Origin: G963676655 sp963676655 | GTDB taxonomy: Bacteria > Verrucomicrobiota > Lentisphaeria > Victivallales > Victivallaceae | Assembly: GCA_963676655.2 (NCBI GenBank) | Contig: CAXXKX010000005.1 | Location: forward strand, 124,001-188,000 | DNA length: 64,000 nucleotides | Direction: 5' to 3' | Part shown: one piece after another, positions 18,586-27,735 of the stretch | Layout: each line of letters opens with the position of its first letter | Numbering within the stretch: position 1 is the first letter of the stretch | Translations under genes and position numbers: made by a program | Notes under the pieces: generated by a model | The model's input: the letters and a program-made list of their open reading frames with translations, nothing else | Told to the model about the DNA's origin: nothing | The model's database searches: none

Positions 18586-18620
18586 CCTGGGAGCGCGGAC
18601 GGGACGTCCGCGTTCCCAGG
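18586..18620. repeat. REP-like palindrome
   Basis: CCTGGGAGCGCGGAC (18586-18600) pairs with GTCCGCGTTCCCAGG (18606-18620) with one G-T pair, loop GGGAC. The GC-rich palindrome lies in AT-rich non-coding DNA and shares its core with the hairpin at 16156-16180. Confidence 0.65.
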
Positions 18621-18676
18621 CTGGCGCGACGCCTGAACAGAGGAACTATAAAAAAAGAATGCTTCAAGAATCATCA

Positions 18677-18757
18677 GAAATACGTTTGCGGTGCCCTGTA
18701 TTATCAGTTATATTTAATTGAGGTGATTGCCAATAAAATTTACTGAGGTTTATGCAT
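18677..18757 (+). repeat. Dispersed intergenic element, copy 1
   Basis: From GAAATACGTTTGC to TTTATGCA this segment aligns over about 80 bases with 32666-32746. Shared blocks are GAAATACGTTTGC, CCTGTATT, GTTATATT, AATTGAG, TGATT and TTATGCA. It overlaps the 3' end of the GH130 gene slightly. Confidence 0.65.
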
Positions 18758-19808
18758 TACGATATTTCAGGGTGTAATCAAGCAGGCTTTTTAATTTTGT
18801 TGTGGCAACACAAGTCACCGTATCCGCGGCGCCGTAATATATGAATAATTCATCGTCAAGCTGAATTACCCCGGTCGCGAACACAACATTGTTGACCGTG
18901 CCGAATTTTTCGTAATTAGTTTCCGGCTCCATAATCGGGTATGGAGCCCGGGCAATAATTTTTCGAGGGTCATCAATATCCAGGAGCATGACCCCGGTTC
19001 GATAGCAAAAGTGATAATCCTGATGCCATAAACAGTTATCCGGACGTTTTTCCACCGCATGGTATAAGGTCAGCCAGCCGGCATCAGTTTTTATCGGAGG
19101 CGTGGCCCCGCCAATTTTACCGTTTTCCCATTGATACTCATTTTTCATCAGGGGAACGTCGTCGTGCCAGTTTATCAAGTCGTCCGAAAAACAAATATTA
19201 ATCCCGGCGGTCTCTTTGTTTCCAGATTCAATTTCAGCTTTAAAAAAACTCGGCCGATGCAGCATAACATATTTTCCATTTATTTTTTCAGGAAACAGGA
19301 TAATGTTACAGTCGTAATGGTCGTCCGAGGTAACCGGGCCAAGGCGTTTATATGAAGTGAAATCCGCAGTCGCCAGCAAGCCGCCCCGACGGTAATTCCG
19401 GGTCCAGGTAACGCCTCCGTCTGCAGGAAAACACTGAAGTCTCCGGCCCAGCAGGAAAGACCAGTGCGGAACGGACCGGGCACAGTAGGTAATATAGATC
19501 ATATCATCAATCTTCACCGCCCTCGGGTCCTCCATTCCCCCCGCGTCAAATCCATCAAATTCCGTATCCGAAGGTTCTGCAAACGGCTCGTGACCGACGA
19601 AGTCAAAATTAAAACCATCCGAACTGACCGCCCGTCCCAAATAGAGTTTATGCTCAAGATCAATATCTCCAGCGGCGGTAAAGATCAGATTGATTTTATT
19701 TTCATGAATAATTGCGGCGGGATTCCTGACCTGCGCACCAGACCAGTAGCAGTTGCGTCTTGGCTCCAATACCGGGTTATCACAATATTTATTTAATTTA
19801 AATTCCAT
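18750..19808 (-). CDS. GH130-family glycoside phosphorylase/hydrolase
   Basis: 352 residues, no signal peptide, so intracellular. The five-bladed beta-propeller family is recognised by NPAAIIHENKINLIFTAAGD, GGMEDPRAVKIDDMIYITYCA, the RLGPV...D-NIILFPEKINGKYVMLHRP block, WENGKIGGATPPIKTDAGWLTLYHAV and NVVFATG...YYGAADT. GH130 enzymes mostly phosphorolyse beta-mannosides such as mannosylglucose or mannobiose, and some hydrolyse; the conserved Asp of EDPR is present. It is the last gene of a five-gene minus-strand carbohydrate operon, 25 bases after the DUF5696-like gene. Confidence 0.88.
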   Translation of the reverse strand: MEFKLNKYCDNPVLEPRRNCYWSGAQVRNPAAIIHENKINLIFTAAGDIDLEHKLYLGRAVSSDGFNFDFVGHEPFAEPSDTEFDGFDAGGMEDPRAVKIDDMIYITYCARSVPHWSFLLGRRLQCFPADGGVTWTRNYRRGGLLATADFTSYKRLGPVTSDDHYDCNIILFPEKINGKYVMLHRPSFFKAEIESGNKETAGINICFSDDLINWHDDVPLMKNEYQWENGKIGGATPPIKTDAGWLTLYHAVEKRPDNCLWHQDYHFCYRTGVMLLDIDDPRKIIARAPYPIMEPETNYEKFGTVNNVVFATGVIQLDDELFIYYGAADTVTCVATTKLKSLLDYTLKYRNA

Positions 19809-19833
19809 GACGAAGTTTATCTCTCAATTTTAT

Positions 19834-21858
19834 TTATACACTCAAGCATTTGAAACTTCTTGCCGGAATAATTTCTCCTTGAATTTCAACCGGCTTTTCC
19901 AGATAGTTGCTGATTACCCGCTTTGACTCGAAAACACTTTCATAAACCCCGGAGGTTATCTCCGAATAATCCCGGAATGCTTCAAACTGAATATCTGCGA
20001 AGAAGCTTTTAATCAGATCATAAGTCTGTTTCATATTCTTAACTTCCAATTCCGATGGACATCCGTTTTCGAATCTCATTTCTGGCAAGGCCCCGCGTCT
20101 TGCGGAGTCAAGAATGAAAGTATTCCATGAATCAGCGTCGGAATAATCCACCGAATAAACATTGTAAGCGGTCAAACCATGCGAAACCATATCCCAGGCG
20201 GGAACAAATTCATGAACATACCCGCAGCCGAAAAGCCTGCTCTCACGCAATTGCGTCAGGCAATGCCGTTCATCACGCGGCGCATAAAGAATATTGTCGA
20301 TATATCCGAGCGTCCCGGCTAAACCAAACTCGTTTTGCACCCCGCCGAATAAACTGGAAGTATAGGCGAGATTCTGATTAAATTGTTCCAGAAATCCCTT
20401 TCTGGATAAAGCGTGGGATGGATTACAGCATTCTTCAATCTTACACAACGAAGCATCAAGATAGACAACGCCTTCAAATCCGTAATCTTTTACTTTCGGC
20501 AAATCCCGTTTCATAAAAAATGCCGCCGCGGCAGGACATAAGATATATGACAGTCCTCCCGCCCAAAGTCCGCCATTAAGCGGACTGCCGTCCGCTTGGA
20601 TAATCACATTGTCCATCGAGAAGTCAGGGGATTTCCTGAAGCTGTCCCAATATTGCAGATGGAAAGAGAATTTCCAGCCTGATGCTTTAATACCAGTCAT
20701 CGTCTGTTCAAGTTCCGCCTCTTGACCGAAGGCATCGCAAAAAGGAAAGATTGTCGGGTAACAACCATCGTGACCATCCCGGTTGAAACCAACGCAGGTT
20801 AACTGACATTTATCAATTCCGGCCTGATGCAGCCGCTGCACCGACTCAGCCAGGTCTTTATAAGTCATTCTGACCGCCATCTCACCATTTCCGTCTCCGG
20901 TCGGTTTACGAAATCCCATCAGCGTTCGAATTTGACTATGCCGCAAAAAGAACGCAAGTTCGTTTGACTTCTGCGCTCTTTCTTCAAGGGTGGCAACCTT
21001 TCTGTTCTCAACAAGGTTGTGCCGGTATCTTCCGGCCATGCCCTGCCATGAAGCATCGCTGCCGGTCAAACAGTGATATGACATTTCCCGCCGGCTGAAG
21101 TCTACCGCACTGAAAAAATTTTCGCGATATCCCAGCCTGAAGTCTACCCAAATCAGTTGTTCCGGTCCGGCGTCAGCCGCAAAATGATATTCCGAAAAGC
21201 ATTCACCGGCATCAATCATCTGCATCAAAGCTGACTTACCGCAAACAGTCCCGATATAAGGCAATGGAACTTGCGCTTCCCAGGCATGGTCGCGCTGGAA
21301 GGAGCCATATATTTTGCGGCGGCAATGAAACTCATTGCCGCCCCTGCCCCAGGGTGAACGATAGGAAAACTCTGAATGAGCCCCGGTCAGATCCGGAACC
21401 GGAAGTTTACGCCGGGTTTCATCAAAATAATGAATAACGCCTTGAGAAGACGGTATAAAAACATATCCGGAATCTCCCCGGGAACGAGCGCCAAGCCCCG
21501 GCAGTAAATCGATCCAGGCTAAACGATAAAGATCGTGGTTCTTTTCGGTTATTCCATTTTCAGGAACGACGAATCGAACCGTATCCCGGTCGTCGAAAAT
21601 ATCAAGTTTGATTTCAATTCCAAACTTTTCCCAGCATATAACCAATCTCGCGCTATTACCGTCGCATTCATTAATTGTACATTTCGCATTGTTCACATAC
21701 TCGCAGTGCAGTAAATTGAGTGAAGCGCCATGGCAAGCGATTCCGAGCCACGGAAAACCGGATTTCCATGCGGTCTTACCTTGCTTATGCAGTAAATGAG
21801 GACAATTAGCATTATCGATGGAAAGTTTCCAGTTTTCAGAGTCGAATTCAAACGTCAT
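19834..21858 (-). CDS. DUF5696-like glycoside-hydrolase-type protein
   Basis: 674 residues without signal peptide. An N-terminal beta-sandwich with LPGLGARSRGDSGYVFIPSSQGVIHYFD is followed by a TIM-barrel-like part (CQLTCVGFNRDGHDGCYP, KFSFHLQYWD, GFEGVVYLDAS, QNEFG). This arrangement fits the DUF5696 group, distantly related to GH101-type enzymes. Candidate acidic residues are D in VYLDA and E in QNEFG. The ATG overlaps the stop of the upstream gene (TAATG), so translation is coupled. Substrate unknown; acts within the same carbohydrate operon as GH130. Confidence 0.65.
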   Translation of the reverse strand: MTFEFDSENWKLSIDNANCPHLLHKQGKTAWKSGFPWLGIACHGASLNLLHCEYVNNAKCTINECDGNSARLVICWEKFGIEIKLDIFDDRDTVRFVVPENGITEKNHDLYRLAWIDLLPGLGARSRGDSGYVFIPSSQGVIHYFDETRRKLPVPDLTGAHSEFSYRSPWGRGGNEFHCRRKIYGSFQRDHAWEAQVPLPYIGTVCGKSALMQMIDAGECFSEYHFAADAGPEQLIWVDFRLGYRENFFSAVDFSRREMSYHCLTGSDASWQGMAGRYRHNLVENRKVATLEERAQKSNELAFFLRHSQIRTLMGFRKPTGDGNGEMAVRMTYKDLAESVQRLHQAGIDKCQLTCVGFNRDGHDGCYPTIFPFCDAFGQEAELEQTMTGIKASGWKFSFHLQYWDSFRKSPDFSMDNVIIQADGSPLNGGLWAGGLSYILCPAAAAFFMKRDLPKVKDYGFEGVVYLDASLCKIEECCNPSHALSRKGFLEQFNQNLAYTSSLFGGVQNEFGLAGTLGYIDNILYAPRDERHCLTQLRESRLFGCGYVHEFVPAWDMVSHGLTAYNVYSVDYSDADSWNTFILDSARRGALPEMRFENGCPSELEVKNMKQTYDLIKSFFADIQFEAFRDYSEITSGVYESVFESKRVISNYLEKPVEIQGEIIPARSFKCLSV

Positions 21859-23777
21859 TATTCAGCACTCCAGGTGACAACCACGATATTCCACCACTTT
21901 AACGGTTCCGGGTGAACTTCAACCCACTGTCCGGAGATTTTCCAGTCAGGAATATATTTGTAATCCGCTTTCTCATCATTCAGGACATAGATATTTTTTA
22001 TTTTCATCCCTTTTCGCTTTGCTATTTTTACCAGAATATTTTTTACCGGTGGTCGCGTCCGGGTTTCTTTATGATCCCGGTATGGCTTTACCGGCGGATT
22101 TATCAGATGGACGATATCCTGGACGGTCTTATTATCGGGACGGCGTTCATAACAAAATTTATTCCACCAAATTTTTTGTGGTGCTTCAACCTCAAAATTC
22201 GCCGCCTTGTCTTGGGTATATACTCCGTTCAAGTAATTATGAAACTTCTCCTGATATGATATTTTTTTATTGGGAACCGGCTCGACTTTATCAAAGATCA
22301 GCGCGGAATAGCGAAAAGCCATACCAACCGTCTTATCTGGACTTGGATGAGAATGCCAGCCACCAAAAATCCTCGTCCGGCAAGCGTATAGAATTGTTGT
22401 CAGAATTCTGTTGTAGATAGGGTTCTGAATGGTATGAATGACAGACATATGAGCCGCGTCCGTATTGTCCAGCAAAGCCACGGAAGCTTTCACCCGGTTG
22501 ATATACGGCTCCCACGCCCAGTCGGGATCGGAGGACCGTCCCGTTCTCGATTCGGATGTGAGCACAAGGGTCTCATCCAGTTGAAAAGAGTTTTTAAGCT
22601 TTTCTGCGTATGCCAAAGGTTTCGTTTCCTTAAGATTGCCGGTTGATCTTGGCGACCAGTTATAGCCGCGAAAAAATCCCGGTTTAGCCTTATCCATCGT
22701 TTGGGCGAAAAGCTTAAGAACATCAGCGTTGTATCGATCAATATCACTTATTGACCTTGTATACGGAACCCCTTTCACATTAAAGTATAAACTGCCTATC
22801 CCGAGAAATGAATGCGGATAAACACCAAGGCTAGGAAAACCGTCCCAACGCACTCCGTCAAAGCCAAATTCTCTGGTTGAGTCAACCAACTGTTGCAAAC
22901 CGAATTTTATACAAGCGATATCGGCACTGTTTATCGCTCCGCCAAAGCCGCCACGCATTGGCGCCATGTTCCAGCCGGAGGCAACAATGTTTTTTTCACG
23001 GCGAAGCTTATTAAGGGCAAGTTGGTTGAAATAAACAATCGGTCGTCCTTGATTATTATAGGCGCTGTATTCCGGGTGTCTGCGGAAAAACTCCAGCCCG
23101 GAAAGTCCGTAGATCGTCGCCTGATAATAGGTGGCAGCCAATATTCCGGCGTCATGTCCCGCCCGCATCATATCTTGCAACGCCTTCTTTGATTCAGGAT
23201 ATGTTCCCTGCCCGGAACGCCAGTATGGAACATGCGGGGTCATATCCGCCCACATTCCCGGACTCCAGGAGAAAACTTCATACATAGTCGCGCTTTTCCG
23301 GCGCAGCATCCGGATAAACTCAGCAGCATTGCCGTCACGTGGAACCGCACGACCGAACGTGGTAATATACCTGACTGTCGGTTGGGACGGATTACCTTTA
23401 TATACAGTATAGTAATCCGACGCCATGACTTTAAAAGCCCGTCCTTTCAAGGTGCTTTTTATTTCCGCTCCAAACATGATATCCGGTACTTTGAACTCGA
23501 CTTTTATTGTCTTACTTTCCCCCGGTTCCATGCTGACATTCTGTTCATGTATCCGCTTTGAATAATCCAGCCCATGACAGTCTTCCACCAGTAATTCCGC
23601 CGAAATTTTTCTCGATGTATTATTTTTTAGTTTGATCAATGCGGTCTGCGGCATTTCCGTTTTCAGCATTATCTTTTTTAAAATCACTTCCAAATTGACC
23701 GGTTTTGTATCGCGGTCGATTCCGAACACCGCTGCTGCAGAAAGAAATGTTAATATTATTATGCTAAACTTCATCAT
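21858..23777 (-). CDS. Secreted TIM-barrel protein, putative glycoside hydrolase
   Basis: 639 residues with signal peptide MMKFSIIILTFLSAAAVFG. After a beta-sandwich (residues about 25-130) comes a barrel with FSWSPGMW, GHDAGILAATYYQA, FGFDGVRWDGFPS and LVLTSESRTGRS. The DGVRWDG strand end resembles the nucleophile strand of clan GH-D/GH-H-like hydrolases. It is not assigned to a numbered family. Position between a mutarotase-like secreted protein and the DUF5696-like gene argues for extracellular attack on the polysaccharide whose fragments are handled by GH130. Function inferred from fold and context. Confidence 0.55.
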   Translation of the reverse strand: MMKFSIIILTFLSAAAVFGIDRDTKPVNLEVILKKIMLKTEMPQTALIKLKNNTSRKISAELLVEDCHGLDYSKRIHEQNVSMEPGESKTIKVEFKVPDIMFGAEIKSTLKGRAFKVMASDYYTVYKGNPSQPTVRYITTFGRAVPRDGNAAEFIRMLRRKSATMYEVFSWSPGMWADMTPHVPYWRSGQGTYPESKKALQDMMRAGHDAGILAATYYQATIYGLSGLEFFRRHPEYSAYNNQGRPIVYFNQLALNKLRREKNIVASGWNMAPMRGGFGGAINSADIACIKFGLQQLVDSTREFGFDGVRWDGFPSLGVYPHSFLGIGSLYFNVKGVPYTRSISDIDRYNADVLKLFAQTMDKAKPGFFRGYNWSPRSTGNLKETKPLAYAEKLKNSFQLDETLVLTSESRTGRSSDPDWAWEPYINRVKASVALLDNTDAAHMSVIHTIQNPIYNRILTTILYACRTRIFGGWHSHPSPDKTVGMAFRYSALIFDKVEPVPNKKISYQEKFHNYLNGVYTQDKAANFEVEAPQKIWWNKFCYERRPDNKTVQDIVHLINPPVKPYRDHKETRTRPPVKNILVKIAKRKGMKIKNIYVLNDEKADYKYIPDWKISGQWVEVHPEPLKWWNIVVVTWSAE

Positions 23778-23799
23778 TAATAGTCCCTGATCTCTATTT

Positions 23800-25647
23800 T
23801 TATTTGTGGCAATTCAGTAATATTTGCTTAGACAATAACTGCGCCCATTCATCACTCTCCCAGAAAAATTTCTGATTGCCTGCCAATACTCCAGCAACAG
23901 TCCCCGTACACGCAATTACCGTACCTTTACCACTGTTTCCGGAAATGAGAAACGACAGTTTCCCGGCGGTTGCGAGCGTCTTTGAATTTCCCGCAATTGC
24001 CAAATCATGAATCCAGGCAACATATCCTAAAGACTTACCGGCGGCACTCTTGACCTCAAGCGGTTCTTTCAACCGTGTAAAATCAAAATTTCTTTTGACG
24101 CGACAAGGCAGTATTTCCTCCAATGGACTGTTTTTATATTCGCCCGCACCGTATGCAAACCGTCCTCCCAGAACGACCAAAACACCGCCCTGCAAAACAA
24201 ATTGCTTGAGAAAAATATTTCCATTCAGCCCGATTGCTTTAGCCGGAATGTTGCTGATAACAACAACATCATACTTCAGCAATTCCTGCAATACCCCCAT
24301 GGGATTATTTGTCAAATGCCCGACCATGGAAGGTGAGTTGGGCGGAATAACATGATATACGCTTGTAACTTTGTCAGGCTTCAGCAAAGAAGATATTTTT
24401 TTCACTCCCCATACATCGTGAAAAAGACCATTTACAAAAAGGACTTCGAGCTTTCCATTCGCAACCTTTTTCCCGCCGGATACAAAAATCTTTTGTCTTT
24501 TTTGTTTCTTTTCCACAGAATATCCGGTCCCGAAACCCTCCATTGCCTTTGAACCGGCAGCCGGAACAAAAAAATCGCAGCGGGAAAGTATAATATTTCG
24601 CTTGGACATCGTTATCCGGTTGAGCAATCCGGTACTTATCGCCTTGCCAATTTTCAGATCCGTGACAGTCGGCATGAAAGATACGGATTTGAAACTTTCA
24701 TTTAACTTTGCAAGCGGTTTATTACTTCCCAGCTCTTTTGCTTCAATTTCAAGATTTATGCGGCGTTTTTTATTCATTGTCGAGGCAATCTCAAAACGGG
24801 CCGGGCCGCCTTCATATGCCATGCCGCTCACAAATGAGTTGTCCGCACTGTAAATTGTCTTGAAACCCGATAGCGGTCTTAACTGAATCACCGTCTCCCA
24901 GGTCTTACCGGCAGGCACAACTATTTTGTCAAAAAACACTTCCATGCTGCAAGCTGGAAAGCAATTGTAAAAACGTTCAGTGTAATTGTAATCCGTCATC
25001 ATCAATAAACCTGAATTGATTTCAGGGATCAGAGTCGCCGACCAGCCGGAGACCGGCGTGACATATTCCATGCCGGTAGATATTTTGTTAATTGATTTCG
25101 CCCGGGCTATGCCGGTTTCAGAAGGTCGAAAATATTCATATATCTTGAAAGAATCAGAAAAAACATTCTGGACCCAGAACGCAGGCTGCCGCAATTCTCC
25201 GGTTGCATTGACAATGCGATATTTGACTTGAATACAATACGAGTCACTGTCTATTGTATAGATCTTCTCAAGCGTCAATCCGGCCAGTTCACCTGTTGCT
25301 TTTTTCCCGGCAATTACTTTTGATAATGTAATTTTGAATTGCGATGAACTTATCTTTTTACTCTTCACTGCATAAACAGAATTCATAAGTTCTCCAGGCC
25401 AGCCGTTCTGCTTCATATGATCAAGACACAACCCGGAGGCTGCTTTGCCCAGCAAATTCGCCCCGTTACCGATTGCAAGTTCGGAGACCCGGCCTCCGCG
25501 CAAAGGGTCAATCGTGACCTTCATGACCGGGTGAGTAATGTAAAACTTTCCATTACTTTCGCTAACTTTTAATTCTCCGGCAGGCAAATTACCGCAGAAC
25601 GCGAAGCATATACATAAACAAGAGATAATAATTCCGGCTATCGACAT
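23800..25647 (-). CDS. Secreted protein with mutarotase-like N-terminus and amidotransferase-like C-terminus
   Basis: 615 residues from the ATG at 25647, supported by GGAAG upstream and a signal peptide (MSIAGIIISCLCICFAFCGNLPAG). A longer frame opens at 25719. The first 300 residues look like a galactose-mutarotase beta-supersandwich (VTIDPLRGGRVSELAIGNGANLL). The last 200 (LEVLFVNGLFHDVWG, YDVVVISNIPAKAIG, FVLQGGVLVVLGGRFAYG) resemble class I amidotransferase-like/ThuA folds without an evident catalytic Cys-His pair. Probably binds or processes an extracellular glycan. Domain calls are by pattern only. Confidence 0.5.
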   Translation of the reverse strand: MSIAGIIISCLCICFAFCGNLPAGELKVSESNGKFYITHPVMKVTIDPLRGGRVSELAIGNGANLLGKAASGLCLDHMKQNGWPGELMNSVYAVKSKKISSSQFKITLSKVIAGKKATGELAGLTLEKIYTIDSDSYCIQVKYRIVNATGELRQPAFWVQNVFSDSFKIYEYFRPSETGIARAKSINKISTGMEYVTPVSGWSATLIPEINSGLLMMTDYNYTERFYNCFPACSMEVFFDKIVVPAGKTWETVIQLRPLSGFKTIYSADNSFVSGMAYEGGPARFEIASTMNKKRRINLEIEAKELGSNKPLAKLNESFKSVSFMPTVTDLKIGKAISTGLLNRITMSKRNIILSRCDFFVPAAGSKAMEGFGTGYSVEKKQKRQKIFVSGGKKVANGKLEVLFVNGLFHDVWGVKKISSLLKPDKVTSVYHVIPPNSPSMVGHLTNNPMGVLQELLKYDVVVISNIPAKAIGLNGNIFLKQFVLQGGVLVVLGGRFAYGAGEYKNSPLEEILPCRVKRNFDFTRLKEPLEVKSAAGKSLGYVAWIHDLAIAGNSKTLATAGKLSFLISGNSGKGTVIACTGTVAGVLAGNQKFFWESDEWAQLLSKQILLNCHK

Positions 25648-25776
25648 ATGTTTTTTCTTCCATTTAGATGCTGAGGTGATACAGGATTGAGTATGAAAAT
25701 TTAACTTTGCAATTATCACAACTCAATCAGGATATATCACGCTGAATTAAACTTTTTATAAGCTTGAATGCTTAAT

Positions 25777-26430
25777 TTACCAGTACAAAGGATCTTGCCT
25801 GATTATAGCCTCTTTAGGCACGCTAATCAGTTCTATGGTTTTAACGTGGCCGCTATGCCCATCGGCAAAGAGAGTATTAAGGCCGTTGATATGCCTGTAT
25901 CTTCTGTTGTCACTGCCGCCATTGAGGTCGTTCGGGAAAAATACCGGTTGAGTTCCTTTCGAATCCATCATAATGGCGCCTTTGGACGTATGCTTAACTT
26001 TAATAATTTTAATCGGATGAACTCCGCCTGAAGCATTTGTCATAAGACAAGTATTGGGACCGTAGCATACCAGCAGACTCGCGGTCGGCGTACTTTCAAC
26101 ATCACTTGGACAAGTCATCACCGTCCGTTGTTTGGTCTTGGTTGTTGACGCATAAACCGCGCCGGGCGCAACATAAGGCAGCAGCGTACGATAGAAATAG
26201 TACCAGTCGTTTGTCAACATTCGCCATGGAACAATATAATCATCATAATCGACCGCATAGGTTTGCATCCCCTGCCCGATCTGTTTCAGGTTTGATAGAC
26301 AACTGATTGACTTGGCCTTCTCCCTGGCCTGATTCAATGCAGGCAGCAGCATCGAAGCGAGAATAGCAATGATAGCTATTACAACCAACAATTCAATCAA
26401 TGTAAACTTTGTTTTCTTTAAGTAATTCAT
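25777..26430 (-). CDS. Type II/IV pseudopilin-like protein with H-X9-DG motif
   Basis: 217 residues. The N-terminus MNYLKKTKFTLIELLVVIAIIAILASMLLPAL is a type III (prepilin) signal and hydrophobic helix with E at position +5 of the mature protein; the residue before the F is Lys rather than the usual Gly. NQAREKAKSISCLSNLKQIG follows, and the C-terminus has H-INGLNTLFA-DG, the H-X9-DG motif. Proteins of this kind are massively expanded in Lentisphaerota and Planctomycetota and are of unknown individual function. It heads the operon that contains the glycan enzymes, so it may mark a cell-surface glycan apparatus. Confidence 0.88.
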   Translation of the reverse strand: MNYLKKTKFTLIELLVVIAIIAILASMLLPALNQAREKAKSISCLSNLKQIGQGMQTYAVDYDDYIVPWRMLTNDWYYFYRTLLPYVAPGAVYASTTKTKQRTVMTCPSDVESTPTASLLVCYGPNTCLMTNASGGVHPIKIIKVKHTSKGAIMMDSKGTQPVFFPNDLNGGSDNRRYRHINGLNTLFADGHSGHVKTIELISVPKEAIIRQDPLYW

Positions 26431-26575
26431 TTATATCATCCTTTGCCTGTTATACGTTTTTCTTTATTCTTCATAGACTAAACCAAATATTTTCTTAATT
26501 GATCTGTTTCCTGCAAATAAATTTCTCCTTTCTATTGTCCGTTAGCTTTAAATAAACGACTCATATTAAAAAAAA

Positions 26576-27553
26576 TCAAATACCGGTTACCGAATTTCTC
26601 TCCACAATCTCACTTCCTATGACGACATTTCTCAACTTGCAATTTTCTTTATTTTTGATAATTGAACCAAGCTCAGATACGATCATCTTGATCAGGCCTT
26701 TGAGGGGTTGCTGAATCACGGTTTGCGGCGGAGACATGTAGCGTTGAATATCGCCGATCCCAACCGTAACAACCGACATATCCTCCGGGATCTTTATCTT
26801 TAAAATATTGGTGAGATAGTGGCTGAAATCCAATGCAATATCTTCAGAACAGTTTACAACCCCGGTAATTTTATTAATTTTCAAATGCTCTACGATATCA
26901 TGCAGCATCGTTTCGGTTGAGTAATAGGTATAATCAGGAATATATTCGATACCGGAGTTTTCAAGCGCTTCCTGGTAACCGGCTAAACGTTCCTTTGATC
27001 CCCAGTTAGACGATTTCGCCTCTATGAACGCTATTCGTTGGTGACCGTTACTGATAAGCAGCTCTGTCGCTTCACGAGCGCCCATACGATGGTCAATGCT
27101 GAAACTATGATAACCCAATTCGTTAAGCGGACGGTTAACCGTTATCACCGGCAGGTTTGGCAGTCTTGAAAATGTTTTTTGCAGCAACTCTATGTCATCT
27201 TCAAAGATAACCCCGATGACCGCATCAAAACTTACGGCCTGTAAGAAATCCACTTTATTCAAGTCGGTTAACTGCATAATATAGCTATGATCCCTGAGCT
27301 CTTTTGCCAAAGCCGCTATTGCCTGATCGATATAGCCCAATGAATCCAAACGACTGTCGTCGCCGACCGCGACCGCGATCATCCCGACTCGTTTACGCGG
27401 AATAAAGCCGCGCTTCCTTGACGCAACTATTATTTTTTCCCTGACCGCATCACTGATCGTCGGATGCCCGTTAATAACTCGCGACACTGTTCCCGCCGAT
27501 ACTCCGGCATCTGTTGCAATGTCATATATTGAAACTGAATTTTTCTTTGCCAT
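26576..27553 (-). CDS. LacI-family transcriptional regulator
   Basis: 325 residues from the ATG at 27553 (GGGTAAAG upstream); the frame extends to 27616 but the HTH begins here. HTH: VSIYDIATDAGVSAGTVSRVINGHPTISDAVREKI. The periplasmic-binding-like effector domain follows (GVIFEDD, PVITVNRPL, ISNGHQRIAFIEA). The gene is upstream of the pseudopilin-headed carbohydrate operon on the same strand and divergent from the secreted protein gene at 27736. A TGCAA-N4-TTGCA palindrome in the intergenic region is a probable operator, so autoregulation and control of both sides are likely. Confidence 0.92.
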   Translation of the reverse strand: MAKKNSVSIYDIATDAGVSAGTVSRVINGHPTISDAVREKIIVASRKRGFIPRKRVGMIAVAVGDDSRLDSLGYIDQAIAALAKELRDHSYIMQLTDLNKVDFLQAVSFDAVIGVIFEDDIELLQKTFSRLPNLPVITVNRPLNELGYHSFSIDHRMGAREATELLISNGHQRIAFIEAKSSNWGSKERLAGYQEALENSGIEYIPDYTYYSTETMLHDIVEHLKINKITGVVNCSEDIALDFSHYLTNILKIKIPEDMSVVTVGIGDIQRYMSPPQTVIQQPLKGLIKMIVSELGSIIKNKENCKLRNVVIGSEIVERNSVTGI

Positions 27554-27591
27554 TTCTTTACCCTGTTTTTTCGGATGTGTTAATATAAACA

Positions 27592-27705
27592 TAATGCAAC
27601 TTATTGCATAAGTCAATAGTTTTTATGTTTTTTATTTGAAAAAAATCAATTTAAACACTATATTATATACACAATAAGCAAAAAACAATGCTAATGCAAC
27701 TTATT
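27592..27705. promoter_or_regulatory. Candidate LacI operators in divergent intergenic region
   Basis: TGCAACTTATTGCA (27595-27608) is an inverted repeat TGCAA-N4-TTGCA. The 14 bases TAATGCAACTTATT occur at 27592-27605 and again at 27692-27705, exactly 100 bp apart, one near each start codon. This suits looping between two operators by a LacI tetramer or dimer pair. Inferred from sequence symmetry and position. Confidence 0.6.
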
Positions 27706-27735
27706 TAACAAGAATAAAAAAATCAGGAGAAAAAA

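Larger units (their letters stand above)
18031..18749. other. Long intergenic region with several repeats
   Basis: No gene is supported over about 700 bases. It holds the helicase leader with an inverted repeat (18150-18183), a run of imperfect GAGTTG-like repeats (about 18517-18545), a 15-bp palindrome (18586-18620) and one copy of an 80-bp dispersed element (18677-18757). Confidence 0.6.

Noticed and set aside
18521..18721. 66-residue frame over the palindrome at 18586
   Set aside because: No ribosome binding site, crosses a REP-like hairpin and a dispersed repeat.
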